This document shows positions 40,802 through 50,055 of a stretch of DNA of 52,881 nucleotides, piece after piece. The notes below the pieces were generated by a model. The model was not told where the DNA came from, searched no databases, and worked only from the letters and a program-made list of their open reading frames with translations. The first letter of the stretch is position 1. The number at the start of each line of letters is the position of its first letter. A program made the translations under genes and the position numbers. The stretch spans positions 1 through 52,881 of the forward strand of contig JAFXZT010000130.1 in assembly GCA_017541145.1 (NCBI GenBank), read 5' to 3'. This DNA is from Bacteroidales bacterium. GTDB taxonomy: Bacteria; Bacteroidota; Bacteroidia; Bacteroidales; UBA3824.

Positions 40802-43090
40802 TCAAACTTTGATTCCTATCAGCAGTTGGTCATCAAGTTGAGGACGATAAATTTCTGCAATTGTGTCGCCTTCAAGTTTTTGAGTTGTCCATTCAGAAAT
40901 TGCGTCTTTCAATTTTATTCTTTGTTCGCGAAATGTCAACACGCTGATTTCTTCCAAAAGTTTTTTAAGCCTTTTGGAGCCGAATTTCATTTTACCGTTT
41001 TTGCCTCCAAACTGGTCAGTAATTCCGTCCGAAAATGTATAAATCGTCGCACCTTCTTGAATATCAATTACATGATTTGTAAAACTGTTGTTACCCATCA
41101 AATCTATTCCGGCAGAAATTTCATCGGGTTCCACGATTTTTATTTCTTGATTATTTTCAATCCAAAGCGGGCGGTTTGCTCCGGCGTATTGAACTTTATT
41201 TTTGTCTTTTGGAATTATCAAAATGCTCATGTCAATAGCGTCGTATTGTTCGTTGCCTTCGCAGTTCTGATGCAGAAACAATATAATTTTTGATCTCATA
41301 TCTTCCATAATATCAGACGCTAACGAAGATTCGTTGTTTAAATCGCGATTTGTGACGATGTCGTTCAAAGTAGAAATTCCGAGTACGCTCATAAATGCGC
41401 CCGGAACTCCGTGTCCAGTACAATCTGCTGTTACAAGTATCTTTAAATCAGAAATTTGCTGTGCCCAATAAAAATCTCCGGAAACTATTTCCAATGGATT
41501 CCAGTAAATTAGACATTCTCCAAATATATTTTCCATTACATGTTCGTCCGGAATTAGTGCTGTTTGAATATTGCACGCCCTCAAAAGCGAAATTCTGATA
41601 TAATTGTTGGCGCGTTTAAATTGTTTTCGCTGATAAAGCAGTTCGTCTTGTTCTTCCTTGAATTTTTGTTGCAATTCATGAAACTCTTCGCGTTGTTTGT
41701 TCAATTCTTCATTTTGCTCTTTTATTTGTTGATTTTGTTGTTTCAGCTTGTAATTCACCATGTTATGGTAAATCGTAAGACCTGCAAATACTATTATCAG
41801 CATAATGCCGGGCATCAACAAAAGTGTGAGCAACTTGTTGGTTTCCTGACCTTTAGTTTTGCGCTTTTCGAATTCTTCTTCGCGATTTTTCATTTCATTG
41901 TCTTGCGAATTTACATATTGATTGTAATTTTCTTCGGCTTGCAATTTCGTGATTTTTTTACCTAAATCATAATTGTAGCGTCTTAAATCCGTTTTGCGCG
42001 ATTCGTCTAAATAATAAAGTGCCGTTTTGTAATCTTTCTTCGATTTGTAGTAAACTATTAACGCGTGATAATACAATTCAAAGTATTTTATGCCAGCCTC
42101 TTGATTATTCTCGTAAAAATCTTTTAGTTTTTTTACTTCACGACCGGCTTCCGAAAGTTTGTTTTCCATGCAGTTAATCAAAATTTTCACTACTGCATAA
42201 ATTATTTTGTGGTCTACAATTCCAAATTTTTTTGTTAATTCATATCCTCTGTCATAATATCGTTTTGTACTGTCAATCAACGCTTTATTCTTACTAATCA
42301 TGGCAAGTTCGCTGTAAACAAGAGCCGTTTTTCCGAGCGATTCGGCACTCAAGTCCTGATAATTGTTTTCAATTGAAATTTCATTAGCACGTAAGAAAAA
42401 TCCCAAAGACCTGTAAATCAATGCAGTATCTCTGCGAATTGTATGAAATTTACTGAAATCGCAAAAACCGAACGAAATCAATGTTTCCACTTCGCCTCGG
42501 CTGTATCGTCCTTTTTCTATTTCGTAAGAGTTCGTAATATATTCTTGAGCCATGCCAAAGAATTGATAATCAATGCAGTATGAACCCATTATTCTGTAGA
42601 CATTTGCTACTTTTTCTTGATTGCCAATTTCATCATAAATTTCAAGCGACTTTCTGCAAAATTCATCAGCATAATAAAAATTTCCAAGTCCGTAATAATC
42701 AAAGCCTAACAGCAAATACAATCCGGCTTTGAAAGGTTTGGTAGAACTTGCATCGCCAAGTCCGAGTGTTTGGTAAATTTGACTTATGGATTCTGAATAT
42801 TTTCCAAAATTTAGATTACACCATGCCAGATGTGATAATGCATTTACTTGGTGTGCCTTGTGATTGTTCTTTTTCGCCAGATTATACAAAATTTGTGAAT
42901 ATTTGTATGTACTGTCAACGTTGTAATGTTGGTGACAAATTTTTACCAAACAGTTTAATTTGTTGGTATCGTCATCTTCCATTTTGGACTGCAATTCTAT
43001 CAGACTGTCCAAATATTTGTTGTCGAATTCTTGCGCCGAACAAAGTGCTGATAGAAATAGTAATAATATGGTTGTTATTTTTCTTAGCAT
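40802..43090 (-). CDS. TPR-transmembrane SpoIIE phosphatase, array member 3
   Basis: A 762-residue paralogue with the same plan: signal peptide (1-19), TPR-like helices (about 25-390), a membrane helix (about 417-441), a long Gln/Glu/Lys coiled coil (443-490) and a SpoIIE domain. Motifs are VSGDFYWA near 537, ADCTGHGVPGAFMSVLG, AIDMSILII, TFSDGITDQFGG and QLDDQLLIGIKV, so an active metal site is expected. The start lies 15 bases after the stop of array member 2, so both must share a transcript. The gap of 105 bases to member 4 has no perfect promoter. Confidence 0.85.
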   Translation of the reverse strand: MLRKITTILLLFLSALCSAQEFDNKYLDSLIELQSKMEDDDTNKLNCLVKICHQHYNVDSTYKYSQILYNLAKKNNHKAHQVNALSHLAWCNLNFGKYSESISQIYQTLGLGDASSTKPFKAGLYLLLGFDYYGLGNFYYADEFCRKSLEIYDEIGNQEKVANVYRIMGSYCIDYQFFGMAQEYITNSYEIEKGRYSRGEVETLISFGFCDFSKFHTIRRDTALIYRSLGFFLRANEISIENNYQDLSAESLGKTALVYSELAMISKNKALIDSTKRYYDRGYELTKKFGIVDHKIIYAVVKILINCMENKLSEAGREVKKLKDFYENNQEAGIKYFELYYHALIVYYKSKKDYKTALYYLDESRKTDLRRYNYDLGKKITKLQAEENYNQYVNSQDNEMKNREEEFEKRKTKGQETNKLLTLLLMPGIMLIIVFAGLTIYHNMVNYKLKQQNQQIKEQNEELNKQREEFHELQQKFKEEQDELLYQRKQFKRANNYIRISLLRACNIQTALIPDEHVMENIFGECLIYWNPLEIVSGDFYWAQQISDLKILVTADCTGHGVPGAFMSVLGISTLNDIVTNRDLNNESSLASDIMEDMRSKIILFLHQNCEGNEQYDAIDMSILIIPKDKNKVQYAGANRPLWIENNQEIKIVEPDEISAGIDLMGNNSFTNHVIDIQEGATIYTFSDGITDQFGGKNGKMKFGSKRLKKLLEEISVLTFREQRIKLKDAISEWTTQKLEGDTIAEIYRPQLDDQLLIGIKV

Positions 43091-43105
43091 ATTTGTTCGT
43101 TTTTT

Positions 43106-45133
43106 TTAGTGGTATTCCAGAAGTTTGATTCCAATAAGAGTTTGGTCATCTAATTGGGTGAATTTCAGTTTCTTGTTTTCGTTACCGTTTGCCAAGTCGA
43201 TGTCAGTCCAATTGTCCAAAGTAGCTTTTATAATGCTGCTTTGCAGTTGAACCGGATAGTTTGCAATTTCGGTAATCAATTCTTTCAACCTCTTGATATT
43301 GAACTTTTGACGTCCTTCCAAGCCTCCGTATTGATCCGTTGTACCATCGGTCCAAAGATATATTGAATCGGTTGGTTGTAAATAGATATTTTGATTAGTA
43401 AAATTTGTTTCTTTCTTATTACTTGTGATACTAATATAATCAGGCTTGTATTCCATAATTTCGTTGTTTTTTACTTTTAGTATCGAACGCATTGAGCCTG
43501 AATATTGCATCATAAGTTGTTCACTATTAATGATTATCAGTGCAACTTCCACTCTGTCTGCCGATTTGTAGTCGGGATCGTGAAGTTTTTCTGATAATTT
43601 TTCTTGAAGCATATTCAAGATGTCTGCCGCTGTTGTGTACGGTTTGATATTTTGGGCGAATATTTCGTTAAGAATTGATATACAAAGCATTCCGAGTAAA
43701 TTTCCGATTATGCTGTGACCCGAACAATCGCCGATTAAAAGGTATTTTAAATTGTTTTTTTCTTTAGCCCAATAGAAATCGCCGGACGCCTCGTATTTCG
43801 GTTTCCAGTAAACAAAACCGTTAAAATTTTTAAGCATAGTTTCCTTTCCGGGAATCATTCCCATTTGTATTGTCCGGGAATAATCGGTGGCGATGTTAAT
43901 TTTAAATTTTGCTTCTTTGTTTAATTTTCTTAGTTTTATTAATTCTACTTCGTTTATAATTGACTGTTTGCTTAAATCATTTTCCTTGATTTCAAGCATT
44001 TGTATCTTGCCGTTTAAATATTCGAGTTCATATTTATTGTTTTTGTATTCGATTTTATTTTGTTTGTCAATTTCGTGAATATGCCATGTCGATACTATAA
44101 TTGTAGTTAATAATAATATAAAGCAAATTATACATTTGTTTTTATTATTTTGGATTCTGTTATCCAAAGTTGATCTTTCTTTGAGCATTTTTGCACGGTA
44201 CGCGGTTTGTACATCTTGATGTATAATTTCTTTAATATCAGGCTTTTCGTAATAATTCGTACCGTAAAGTTTGTAATTTTGATAGTCAATTTTCATTGAT
44301 TTTTCCAATTGACTGAGTGCTGTTTTGTAATTGCCTGTTGATTTGTTGTATTCTTTCATTTGCTGCAAAATCAGCGACGATAACAAATCATCGTGGATGT
44401 TGTTACTCAGGTATTTAATTATTTCTTCAGCCTCTTTTTTTTCTTTTCTTAGGTTGTGAATTTTCAGCAAGCCGTTCATCGCGTATAGTTTGTATTTTTC
44501 TGCTGAAATTTCGTTTGCGATATCCAATGTTTTTGTACACAAAAAATTGGCTCGGTCAAGATATTCTATTGACTTTTTGGAATTCCGTATCACCTTGGTA
44601 ATCAGGATGTGCGAGATATTAAGATACAATTCCATTTTCTTGTAATTGTCCTCGATTTTGTCTTTGTTTTCGTAGACTTCCATCGTGAGTTCCTCGGCGC
44701 GATCCAGTGTATCGAGAATATTTTTCCGTTTGTAAATATTAAGATACTCGTTGGCGATGTTTTGTTTTACAATTATTATATTTTGGAGGTCATTTCTTTT
44801 CTCGTAAATTTTTAAAATCTTGTAATATAGCTCTACTGCTTGAGTGTGAATATTCAGATTGCTGTTTATCATTGCTAAATATTCGTAAGTTTTCAGAACT
44901 TGGTTTGTATCTCGAATTTCACCAAGTTTGTTGAGCGTAAGTTGTTTAAAATTAGTGTATTTCGCGAGAATTTTCAGGTCGGTATCTGTGAGCTTTCTGT
45001 TGTCGTTGATATCGGTTCGCTGTATATTATTTGCAATTAGAATCAAGCTGTCGAGCTGTTGGTCGATGTTCTGACTCACAGCTAAACGGCTGATTGAAAG
45101 TAATATTAATATCAAAATAATTCTATATTGCAT
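43106..45133 (-). CDS. TPR-transmembrane SpoIIE-like phosphatase, divergent, array member 2
   Basis: A 675-residue paralogue, the most divergent of the array. Signal peptide 1-20, shorter TPR part (about 55-300), membrane helix (about 329-350), short coiled coil and SpoIIE domain. Metal ligands remain (ASGDFYWA near 451, DCSGHS, TDGTTDQYGG, QLDDQTLIGIKL). However, the loop that reads DCTGHGVPGAFMSML elsewhere is DCSGHSIIGNLLGML, and the GMDM segment is RVEV. Activity may be weak, altered or lost while folding is kept, which would allow a decoy or regulatory role (inference). It is translated just before member 3. Confidence 0.8.
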   Translation of the reverse strand: MQYRIILILILLSISRLAVSQNIDQQLDSLILIANNIQRTDINDNRKLTDTDLKILAKYTNFKQLTLNKLGEIRDTNQVLKTYEYLAMINSNLNIHTQAVELYYKILKIYEKRNDLQNIIIVKQNIANEYLNIYKRKNILDTLDRAEELTMEVYENKDKIEDNYKKMELYLNISHILITKVIRNSKKSIEYLDRANFLCTKTLDIANEISAEKYKLYAMNGLLKIHNLRKEKKEAEEIIKYLSNNIHDDLLSSLILQQMKEYNKSTGNYKTALSQLEKSMKIDYQNYKLYGTNYYEKPDIKEIIHQDVQTAYRAKMLKERSTLDNRIQNNKNKCIICFILLLTTIIVSTWHIHEIDKQNKIEYKNNKYELEYLNGKIQMLEIKENDLSKQSIINEVELIKLRKLNKEAKFKINIATDYSRTIQMGMIPGKETMLKNFNGFVYWKPKYEASGDFYWAKEKNNLKYLLIGDCSGHSIIGNLLGMLCISILNEIFAQNIKPYTTAADILNMLQEKLSEKLHDPDYKSADRVEVALIIINSEQLMMQYSGSMRSILKVKNNEIMEYKPDYISITSNKKETNFTNQNIYLQPTDSIYLWTDGTTDQYGGLEGRQKFNIKRLKELITEIANYPVQLQSSIIKATLDNWTDIDLANGNENKKLKFTQLDDQTLIGIKLLEYH

Positions 45134-45148
45134 GTTTTGAGTTATGTT

Positions 45149-45182
45149 AATTTGACGCTTTAAATGTAGATAAAATATCTAT
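45149..45182 (-). promoter_or_regulatory. Possible weak promoter before array member 2
   Basis: Reverse strand: a TTTG, a 19-base spacer and TACATTTA (seven of eight consensus bases) lie in the 77-base gap between array members 1 and 2. Weak evidence. Confidence 0.3.
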
Positions 45183-45210
45183 AAATCCAAAATATCTTGT
45201 GATTTTTTAG

Positions 45211-47511
45211 TTATTTTAAGCTAATTCCTATCAAAAGTTGGTCGTCGAGGTTTTGTTCTTCCGGAAAATTTTTCTGCCAATTGTTCATTGCAGTTAAAAT
45301 TTCTGTTTTTTGTTGACTGAGTGATAGTTGAGAAGTTTCCTCTACTATTTTTCTCAATCTGGTTTCGTTGAAAAGTACCGCTCTTTTTCCTTTCTTTTCT
45401 CCGCCCAAGATATCCACAATTCCGTCAGTAAACATATAAATTCTATCTCCGGAATTATAGTTTATTTTGTGATTTGTAAAAGGATGAGTTTGAAAAAAGT
45501 GACGTCCAACCGGCATTCTGTCTTCTTTCAGTTTTATTAAACTATTGTTTTGTAACATCAGACAAGGACGCATAGCACCGGCAAATTGTAATTCACGTTT
45601 TGACTCGTTGATTATGCATACCGAAGCATCCATTCCGTCCATGTTTCCTTTTACAGTTGCATCAATTATTTTTTTGCGAAGTTGGCTTAGAATATCAGCA
45701 GCCGTGTTTTGTTCTGTAATTGATTGAGAAATCTGATTCAAAATACTGATTCCCAATATACTAAGCAGTCCGCCCGGTATTCCGTGACCTGTACAATCCG
45801 CTACGCATGCAATTTTTAGATTTCCGATTTTTCGTGCCCAATAAAAATCTCCGGAAACAATTTCCAACGGTTTGAAAATCAAGATGTAATCACCAAACAA
45901 ATCTTGTAACATCTCTTCTGTCGGCATGGCAGCGCATTGAATTTTGCTCGCGTACTGTATGCTATGAATTTTTGCGCGATTGTTGCTCAAAATTGAATCC
46001 TTTTTTTCTTTGATTTCGTCGCGTTGCCGTTTTATTTCTTGACTTTGTTCCAAAATATGTTCCTGAATATTCTGTAGTTTTTCGTTGAGCATCAGGATAT
46101 TGTTGGTTTGGATTTCCAAATCATTGTTGAGTTGCGCCGTGATTTTTAAATTTCGTTTGTTATAAACGCAAAGAAAAATCACGATACTGCCAACTACTGC
46201 AAGAAAAATTCTTCCGTAAAGCAAAATTTTGTTTTCGTTTTCCAACGATTCTTTTCGAGCGTTGCGGTCTGCATCTATTTTCGCAATTCGGTTTTCAAAT
46301 TGAATTCTGCTGTACTCTTTTGTAGCGTCTACTACATAATCCATACCGTATCTTTTGTGATTGAATTTTTCTCGCTCTTCGTTTAGTTCAAGATACTTTT
46401 TGTAATTTTGGGTATATTTGTAATAAGACAAAATCGCGGGACAAAGATCTTCGTAATAAAGTATTCCGTAGTTGGCGAGATTTTTCCTCAGATTTTTGTC
46501 ATTTTTGTCGAGAATTTCTTTGGCTTCTTTGTATTTGCCAAGTAGCATAAGTTTTTGACTTTCATTGATATCTACTTGTAAATTTTTTATGTCGTCGCCC
46601 ATTTTTTCGATACATTCGCGGGCAATATTTTCATAGTAATTGCAACTGTCAATCATTTGTTGAAATTTGGGATGTTTTGATGTCATCGCATTTGCAATTT
46701 CCATGTAAGTGCCTTGCAATTGTGTAGTTATCTCTACAATTACTTCGAGAAAATTGGCTGTACACGCATTTTTGTACGCTTTTAAATATTGTGTTTTGGC
46801 TTTATATAAATAAGTGGTGTCGCCGGTGTTGGCAAATCTTGCGGTGGAGACATATCCCAACGCCAAGATGTCAAACGAAATTCCTACATAATCTTTGTTC
46901 GGAAGGTCTATCGAGAGAGCTTTTTCGGCGTATTCTTCTGCGATTTCGTAAATTCTGTATTCTTTGTAATTGTTTGACAGACATCTGTATATCCTTGCGC
47001 ATCTTACAGAATCTTTGTTCGACGAAAAAATTCTTAGTGCTTTGGTGTAATATTCGTTCGAACTTATTTTGTTATTTAGATTATCAAGAATTACAGCAAG
47101 ACAATTGTAACAGATACCTTCTTTTGTAGTATTTTCAAGAGTTTTCCAAAGATACAGAGCATTGTAAAAACATTCCGACGCCTTTTGATTGTCAATTCCC
47201 GAAGAGTAATATGCGCCTGTAAACATCAATGCTTCAGCCTGTTGTTCCTTGTTATTAAGTTTGCATGCGATATTTTCTGCAAGTTTGGAATACTTGAGAA
47301 TGGAATCCATGTTGTAATGATAATGGTAAATTTCTGTGTACAATCTTAATTTTGCTGTATCCGTTTCAGCCTTAGCAGCTTCGTCGGTAAGTTTCAGCAA
47401 CATCTCGTCGGTGCCGGTATTTAGCTTTGAAGTTTGGCACATCGAAGATTCAACATTTAATATTATAATCAAATGTAAAAAAACAATTGATTTAATGCAC
47501 TTGAAAATCAT
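45211..47511 (-). CDS. TPR-transmembrane SpoIIE phosphatase, array member 1
   Basis: A 766-residue paralogue and the first gene of the leftward array. It has a signal peptide (1-25), TPR-like helices (about 30-400), a membrane helix (about 426-448), a coiled coil (455-510) with EQSQEIKRQRDEIKEKKDSI, and a SpoIIE domain with VSGDFYWA near 554, ADCTGHGIPGGLLSILG, GMDASVCI, MFTDGIVDILGG and NLDDQLLIGISLK. Active-site residues are present. Its upstream region (47512-47723) is shared with the divergent EF-hand gene, with a reverse -7 box TATCTTTG at 47645-47652. Confidence 0.85.
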   Translation of the reverse strand: MIFKCIKSIVFLHLIIILNVESSMCQTSKLNTGTDEMLLKLTDEAAKAETDTAKLRLYTEIYHYHYNMDSILKYSKLAENIACKLNNKEQQAEALMFTGAYYSSGIDNQKASECFYNALYLWKTLENTTKEGICYNCLAVILDNLNNKISSNEYYTKALRIFSSNKDSVRCARIYRCLSNNYKEYRIYEIAEEYAEKALSIDLPNKDYVGISFDILALGYVSTARFANTGDTTYLYKAKTQYLKAYKNACTANFLEVIVEITTQLQGTYMEIANAMTSKHPKFQQMIDSCNYYENIARECIEKMGDDIKNLQVDINESQKLMLLGKYKEAKEILDKNDKNLRKNLANYGILYYEDLCPAILSYYKYTQNYKKYLELNEEREKFNHKRYGMDYVVDATKEYSRIQFENRIAKIDADRNARKESLENENKILLYGRIFLAVVGSIVIFLCVYNKRNLKITAQLNNDLEIQTNNILMLNEKLQNIQEHILEQSQEIKRQRDEIKEKKDSILSNNRAKIHSIQYASKIQCAAMPTEEMLQDLFGDYILIFKPLEIVSGDFYWARKIGNLKIACVADCTGHGIPGGLLSILGISILNQISQSITEQNTAADILSQLRKKIIDATVKGNMDGMDASVCIINESKRELQFAGAMRPCLMLQNNSLIKLKEDRMPVGRHFFQTHPFTNHKINYNSGDRIYMFTDGIVDILGGEKKGKRAVLFNETRLRKIVEETSQLSLSQQKTEILTAMNNWQKNFPEEQNLDDQLLIGISLK

Positions 47512-47644
47512 TAAAATATAAAATTACGGAATAAAAACTACTTTTTTTTGAGTTATAAGTTATAAAAATCTTCTTTCGATTAGCCGCCCAATTCAGCTTT
47601 TTTCCCGTATCATGTTCTCATAATCCGGATTAGTAAATTCGATG

Positions 47645-47652
47645 CAAAGATA
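47645..47652 (-). promoter_or_regulatory. -7 box of the phosphatase array
   Basis: TATCTTTGC on the reverse strand, about 135 bases before the first array gene. There is no perfect TTG at the expected distance. It sits 8 bases from the -33 box of the divergent EF-hand promoter, so the two promoters are back to back. Confidence 0.5.
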
Positions 47653-47660
47653 ATATTTTT

Positions 47661-47692
47661 TTTGTTTTTTTAACATTAGTTTATTACCTTTG
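47661..47692 (+). promoter_or_regulatory. Promoter of the EF-hand membrane protein gene
   Basis: TTTG (47661-47664), a 20-base spacer and TACCTTTG (47685-47692), a perfect match, 31 bases before the ATG. Confidence 0.78.
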
Positions 47693-47723
47693 AAGCGAAT
47701 AATTAATCATTTATTTATAAACA

Positions 47724-49973
47724 ATGGAAAAGAACTCAGATTATAAATGGAAGTTCTCAAAGATAGGCGATGTCACCCGCGTAAGTATCGAAACCGGTGA
47801 TGATATCAAACATCTTCCTGAACTGGACACAAAGATGTGGACTGTGTTGTCGTGCCCACGCAGCAGTCTCGAATTTGATCAGAAAACACTTGACTTGCTT
47901 GATGTTAACAAAGATGGTAAAATCCGTGTCAACGAAGTTGTAAAGGCTTCGGAATGGTTGTGCAAGGTGCTTGTAACTCCGGATTTGTTGGTAAAACAGC
48001 CGGATACTCTCAAACTTTCAGATATCAACCAAGAGACCGAAGAAGGCAAAAAAATATACAATTCCGCTAAAGAAATAATTCAGGTGTTAAATCTTGGTAA
48101 AGAAGAACTTAACATCGAAGATACAAAAGACCTGAAAAAAATATTTTCAAAAACTCCATTTCCTAAATACGGTGTTGTTTCCGAAAAATCTACCGACGAT
48201 GTTGTTTTGAAAGACTTAATCGCACTTGTAGCCGACAAAATCGGTTTTATAGAAGGCGAAGACGGTTTGAAAGGTATTGATAAAGATCATGTTGAAGCTT
48301 TTTACAAGGAACTTGCTGATTATTCTGATTGGAAAAAATCTGCTGTAGATTTGTGTTACGGCGACAATACCGAAGCGGCTATCAATGCTTTCAACGCAAT
48401 TAAACTCAAGATTCAAGATTATTTTGTACGTTGCAAAATGGTGGCTTTCAACAAAGAAACTTATTCTGCAATGGAACTTCCGATAGAGCAGCTCGCTCAA
48501 ATTACTACCGAAAATCTTTCCGAAAAACTTTCTGAACTTGCAAAATATCCTATCGCAAGAATTTCTGATAAATGCGAACTTCCTTTGAACGGAGAAATCA
48601 ATCCGGCTTGGGAAAATGCATTTGCCGAGGTTAAGAGATTGATTTTTGATGTAGATTTCGCCGGAAAAACTTCGATTACCGAGGCCGAATTCCTTACAAT
48701 TGAGCCGAAACTGAAATCTTATCAAGAATGGATTTCCGCAAAAAAAGGTGCAAAAGTAGAATCTGTAGGATTGGAAAAAATCAATCAGTTGCTTGCTGAA
48801 GACAACAAGTCAAAACTTCTTGCTTTGATAGAAGAAGACACTGCCAAAGAAAAAGATTTAACTGAAATTTTGGCTGTTGACAGTTTGTTGCATTGTTGCA
48901 AATATTTCTTCAGTTTCTTGCGCAATTTCGTTACATTTTCTGACTTTTATACAGCTCATCACGAAAAACTCGCGATGTTTCAAGCCGGAAAACTTTTTAT
49001 CGACCAGCGTGAATGTGACCTTACAATAAAAGTAACCGACATGCCAAAACATGATGCAACAGCTACTGCAAGTGGTATGTTTCTTGTTTATTGCGATTGT
49101 GTAAGCAGTGTCACAAAAGCTACAATGAAAATTTGTGCTGTAGTAACCGACGGAGAAAACGAAAATATTATGGTTGGCAAAAATGCAATTTTTGTTGACC
49201 GTGACAATGTGATTTGGGATGCTACGGTATTCAAAGTAATTGAAAATCCGATTTCAATTCGTGAGGCATTCTGGGCTCCATACAAGAAATTTGTAAAATT
49301 TGCTGAAGATCAAATCAACAAAATTGCAGCCTCAAAAGACAAGGCAATGACCGAAAAAGCTTCGGCTTCGATTGCGGATACAAGTACAAAACTTGCCACA
49401 ACACCGGCTCCGGCTGCCGACGGTACAGCTGCTGCTCCTGCTGATCCGCTTTTAAGCGAAAAGAAACAAGCTTTTGACATCGCTAAATTCTGCGGTATTT
49501 TTGCTGCAATCGGTATGGCTTTGGGCTACATCGGAGGATTTTTGGTAAGTGTGGTTACAGGTTTTGCAAGTTTGAAAGTTTGGCAAATGGTATTGGCAAT
49601 TCTTGGAATATTGCTTTTGATTTCCGGTCCGTCGATGCTTATCGCTTACTTGAAACTTCGCCGTCGCAACCTGTCACCGCTTCTCAATGCAAACGGTTGG
49701 GCTGTAAATGCTCAGTCTTTTGTTAACATCTTGTTTGGTGCTACATTAACACATATCGCAAAATTCCCGATTCTCAATGTAAAAGATCCGTTGGCTGACA
49801 AGGGTTATCCGAAATGGAAAATTGTACTTTGGGTATTGTTTATTTTGGTGATTGTAGGATTGGTATTGTATTGCAACGGTTATCTTACAAGATTCGGTTT
49901 GAGCCCCGAAGGAATTTGGGATTTTACAACAGACCCGATTGTAAAAAATGCTGCTGATACATTGTCACACTAA
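47724..49973 (+). CDS. Large membrane protein with an N-terminal EF-hand, unknown function
   Basis: A 749-residue protein. A classic calcium-binding EF-hand loop DVNKDGKIRVNE lies at 60-71. A long, mainly helical soluble region follows (about 75-580), including an acidic patch and a small beta segment with LFIDQRECDLTIKVTDMPKHD. An Ala/Pro/Thr linker (about 555-575) leads to three membrane helices (about 588-612, 620-645 and 697-722). It has no signal peptide, so the soluble part is probably cytosolic. The family occurs in Bacteroidota and other phyla as an uncharacterised EF-hand protein; I cannot name it. Its promoter is back to back with that of the SpoIIE array, so co-regulation is possible. 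A terminator follows. Confidence 0.75.
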   Translation: MEKNSDYKWKFSKIGDVTRVSIETGDDIKHLPELDTKMWTVLSCPRSSLEFDQKTLDLLDVNKDGKIRVNEVVKASEWLCKVLVTPDLLVKQPDTLKLSDINQETEEGKKIYNSAKEIIQVLNLGKEELNIEDTKDLKKIFSKTPFPKYGVVSEKSTDDVVLKDLIALVADKIGFIEGEDGLKGIDKDHVEAFYKELADYSDWKKSAVDLCYGDNTEAAINAFNAIKLKIQDYFVRCKMVAFNKETYSAMELPIEQLAQITTENLSEKLSELAKYPIARISDKCELPLNGEINPAWENAFAEVKRLIFDVDFAGKTSITEAEFLTIEPKLKSYQEWISAKKGAKVESVGLEKINQLLAEDNKSKLLALIEEDTAKEKDLTEILAVDSLLHCCKYFFSFLRNFVTFSDFYTAHHEKLAMFQAGKLFIDQRECDLTIKVTDMPKHDATATASGMFLVYCDCVSSVTKATMKICAVVTDGENENIMVGKNAIFVDRDNVIWDATVFKVIENPISIREAFWAPYKKFVKFAEDQINKIAASKDKAMTEKASASIADTSTKLATTPAPAADGTAAAPADPLLSEKKQAFDIAKFCGIFAAIGMALGYIGGFLVSVVTGFASLKVWQMVLAILGILLLISGPSMLIAYLKLRRRNLSPLLNANGWAVNAQSFVNILFGATLTHIAKFPILNVKDPLADKGYPKWKIVLWVLFILVIVGLVLYCNGYLTRFGLSPEGIWDFTTDPIVKNAADTLSH

Positions 49974-49994
49974 AATTTATTGAAAATAAAATTA

Positions 49995-50030
49995 TTACAA
50001 GCACTAAGTTTTTTAGTGCTTGTATTTTTT
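49995..50030 (+). terminator. Terminator of the EF-hand gene
   Basis: ACAAGCACTA (49997-50006) pairs with TAGTGCTTGT (50014-50023) and runs into T6. An upstream in-frame TTG of the next gene (50020) falls inside this hairpin and is therefore not a start. Confidence 0.85.
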
Positions 50031-50055
50031 AACAAACAGTAAAATATACAAAATA

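Noticed and set aside
38405-47511. The four SpoIIE frames as one gene broken by frameshifts
   Set aside because: Each has its own signal peptide, TPR region, membrane helix and complete PP2C domain, so they are full-length paralogues.
50020-50055. TTG at 50020 as start of the deacetylase
   Set aside because: It lies inside the terminator hairpin of the preceding gene, and the signal peptide begins at the ATG at 50056.
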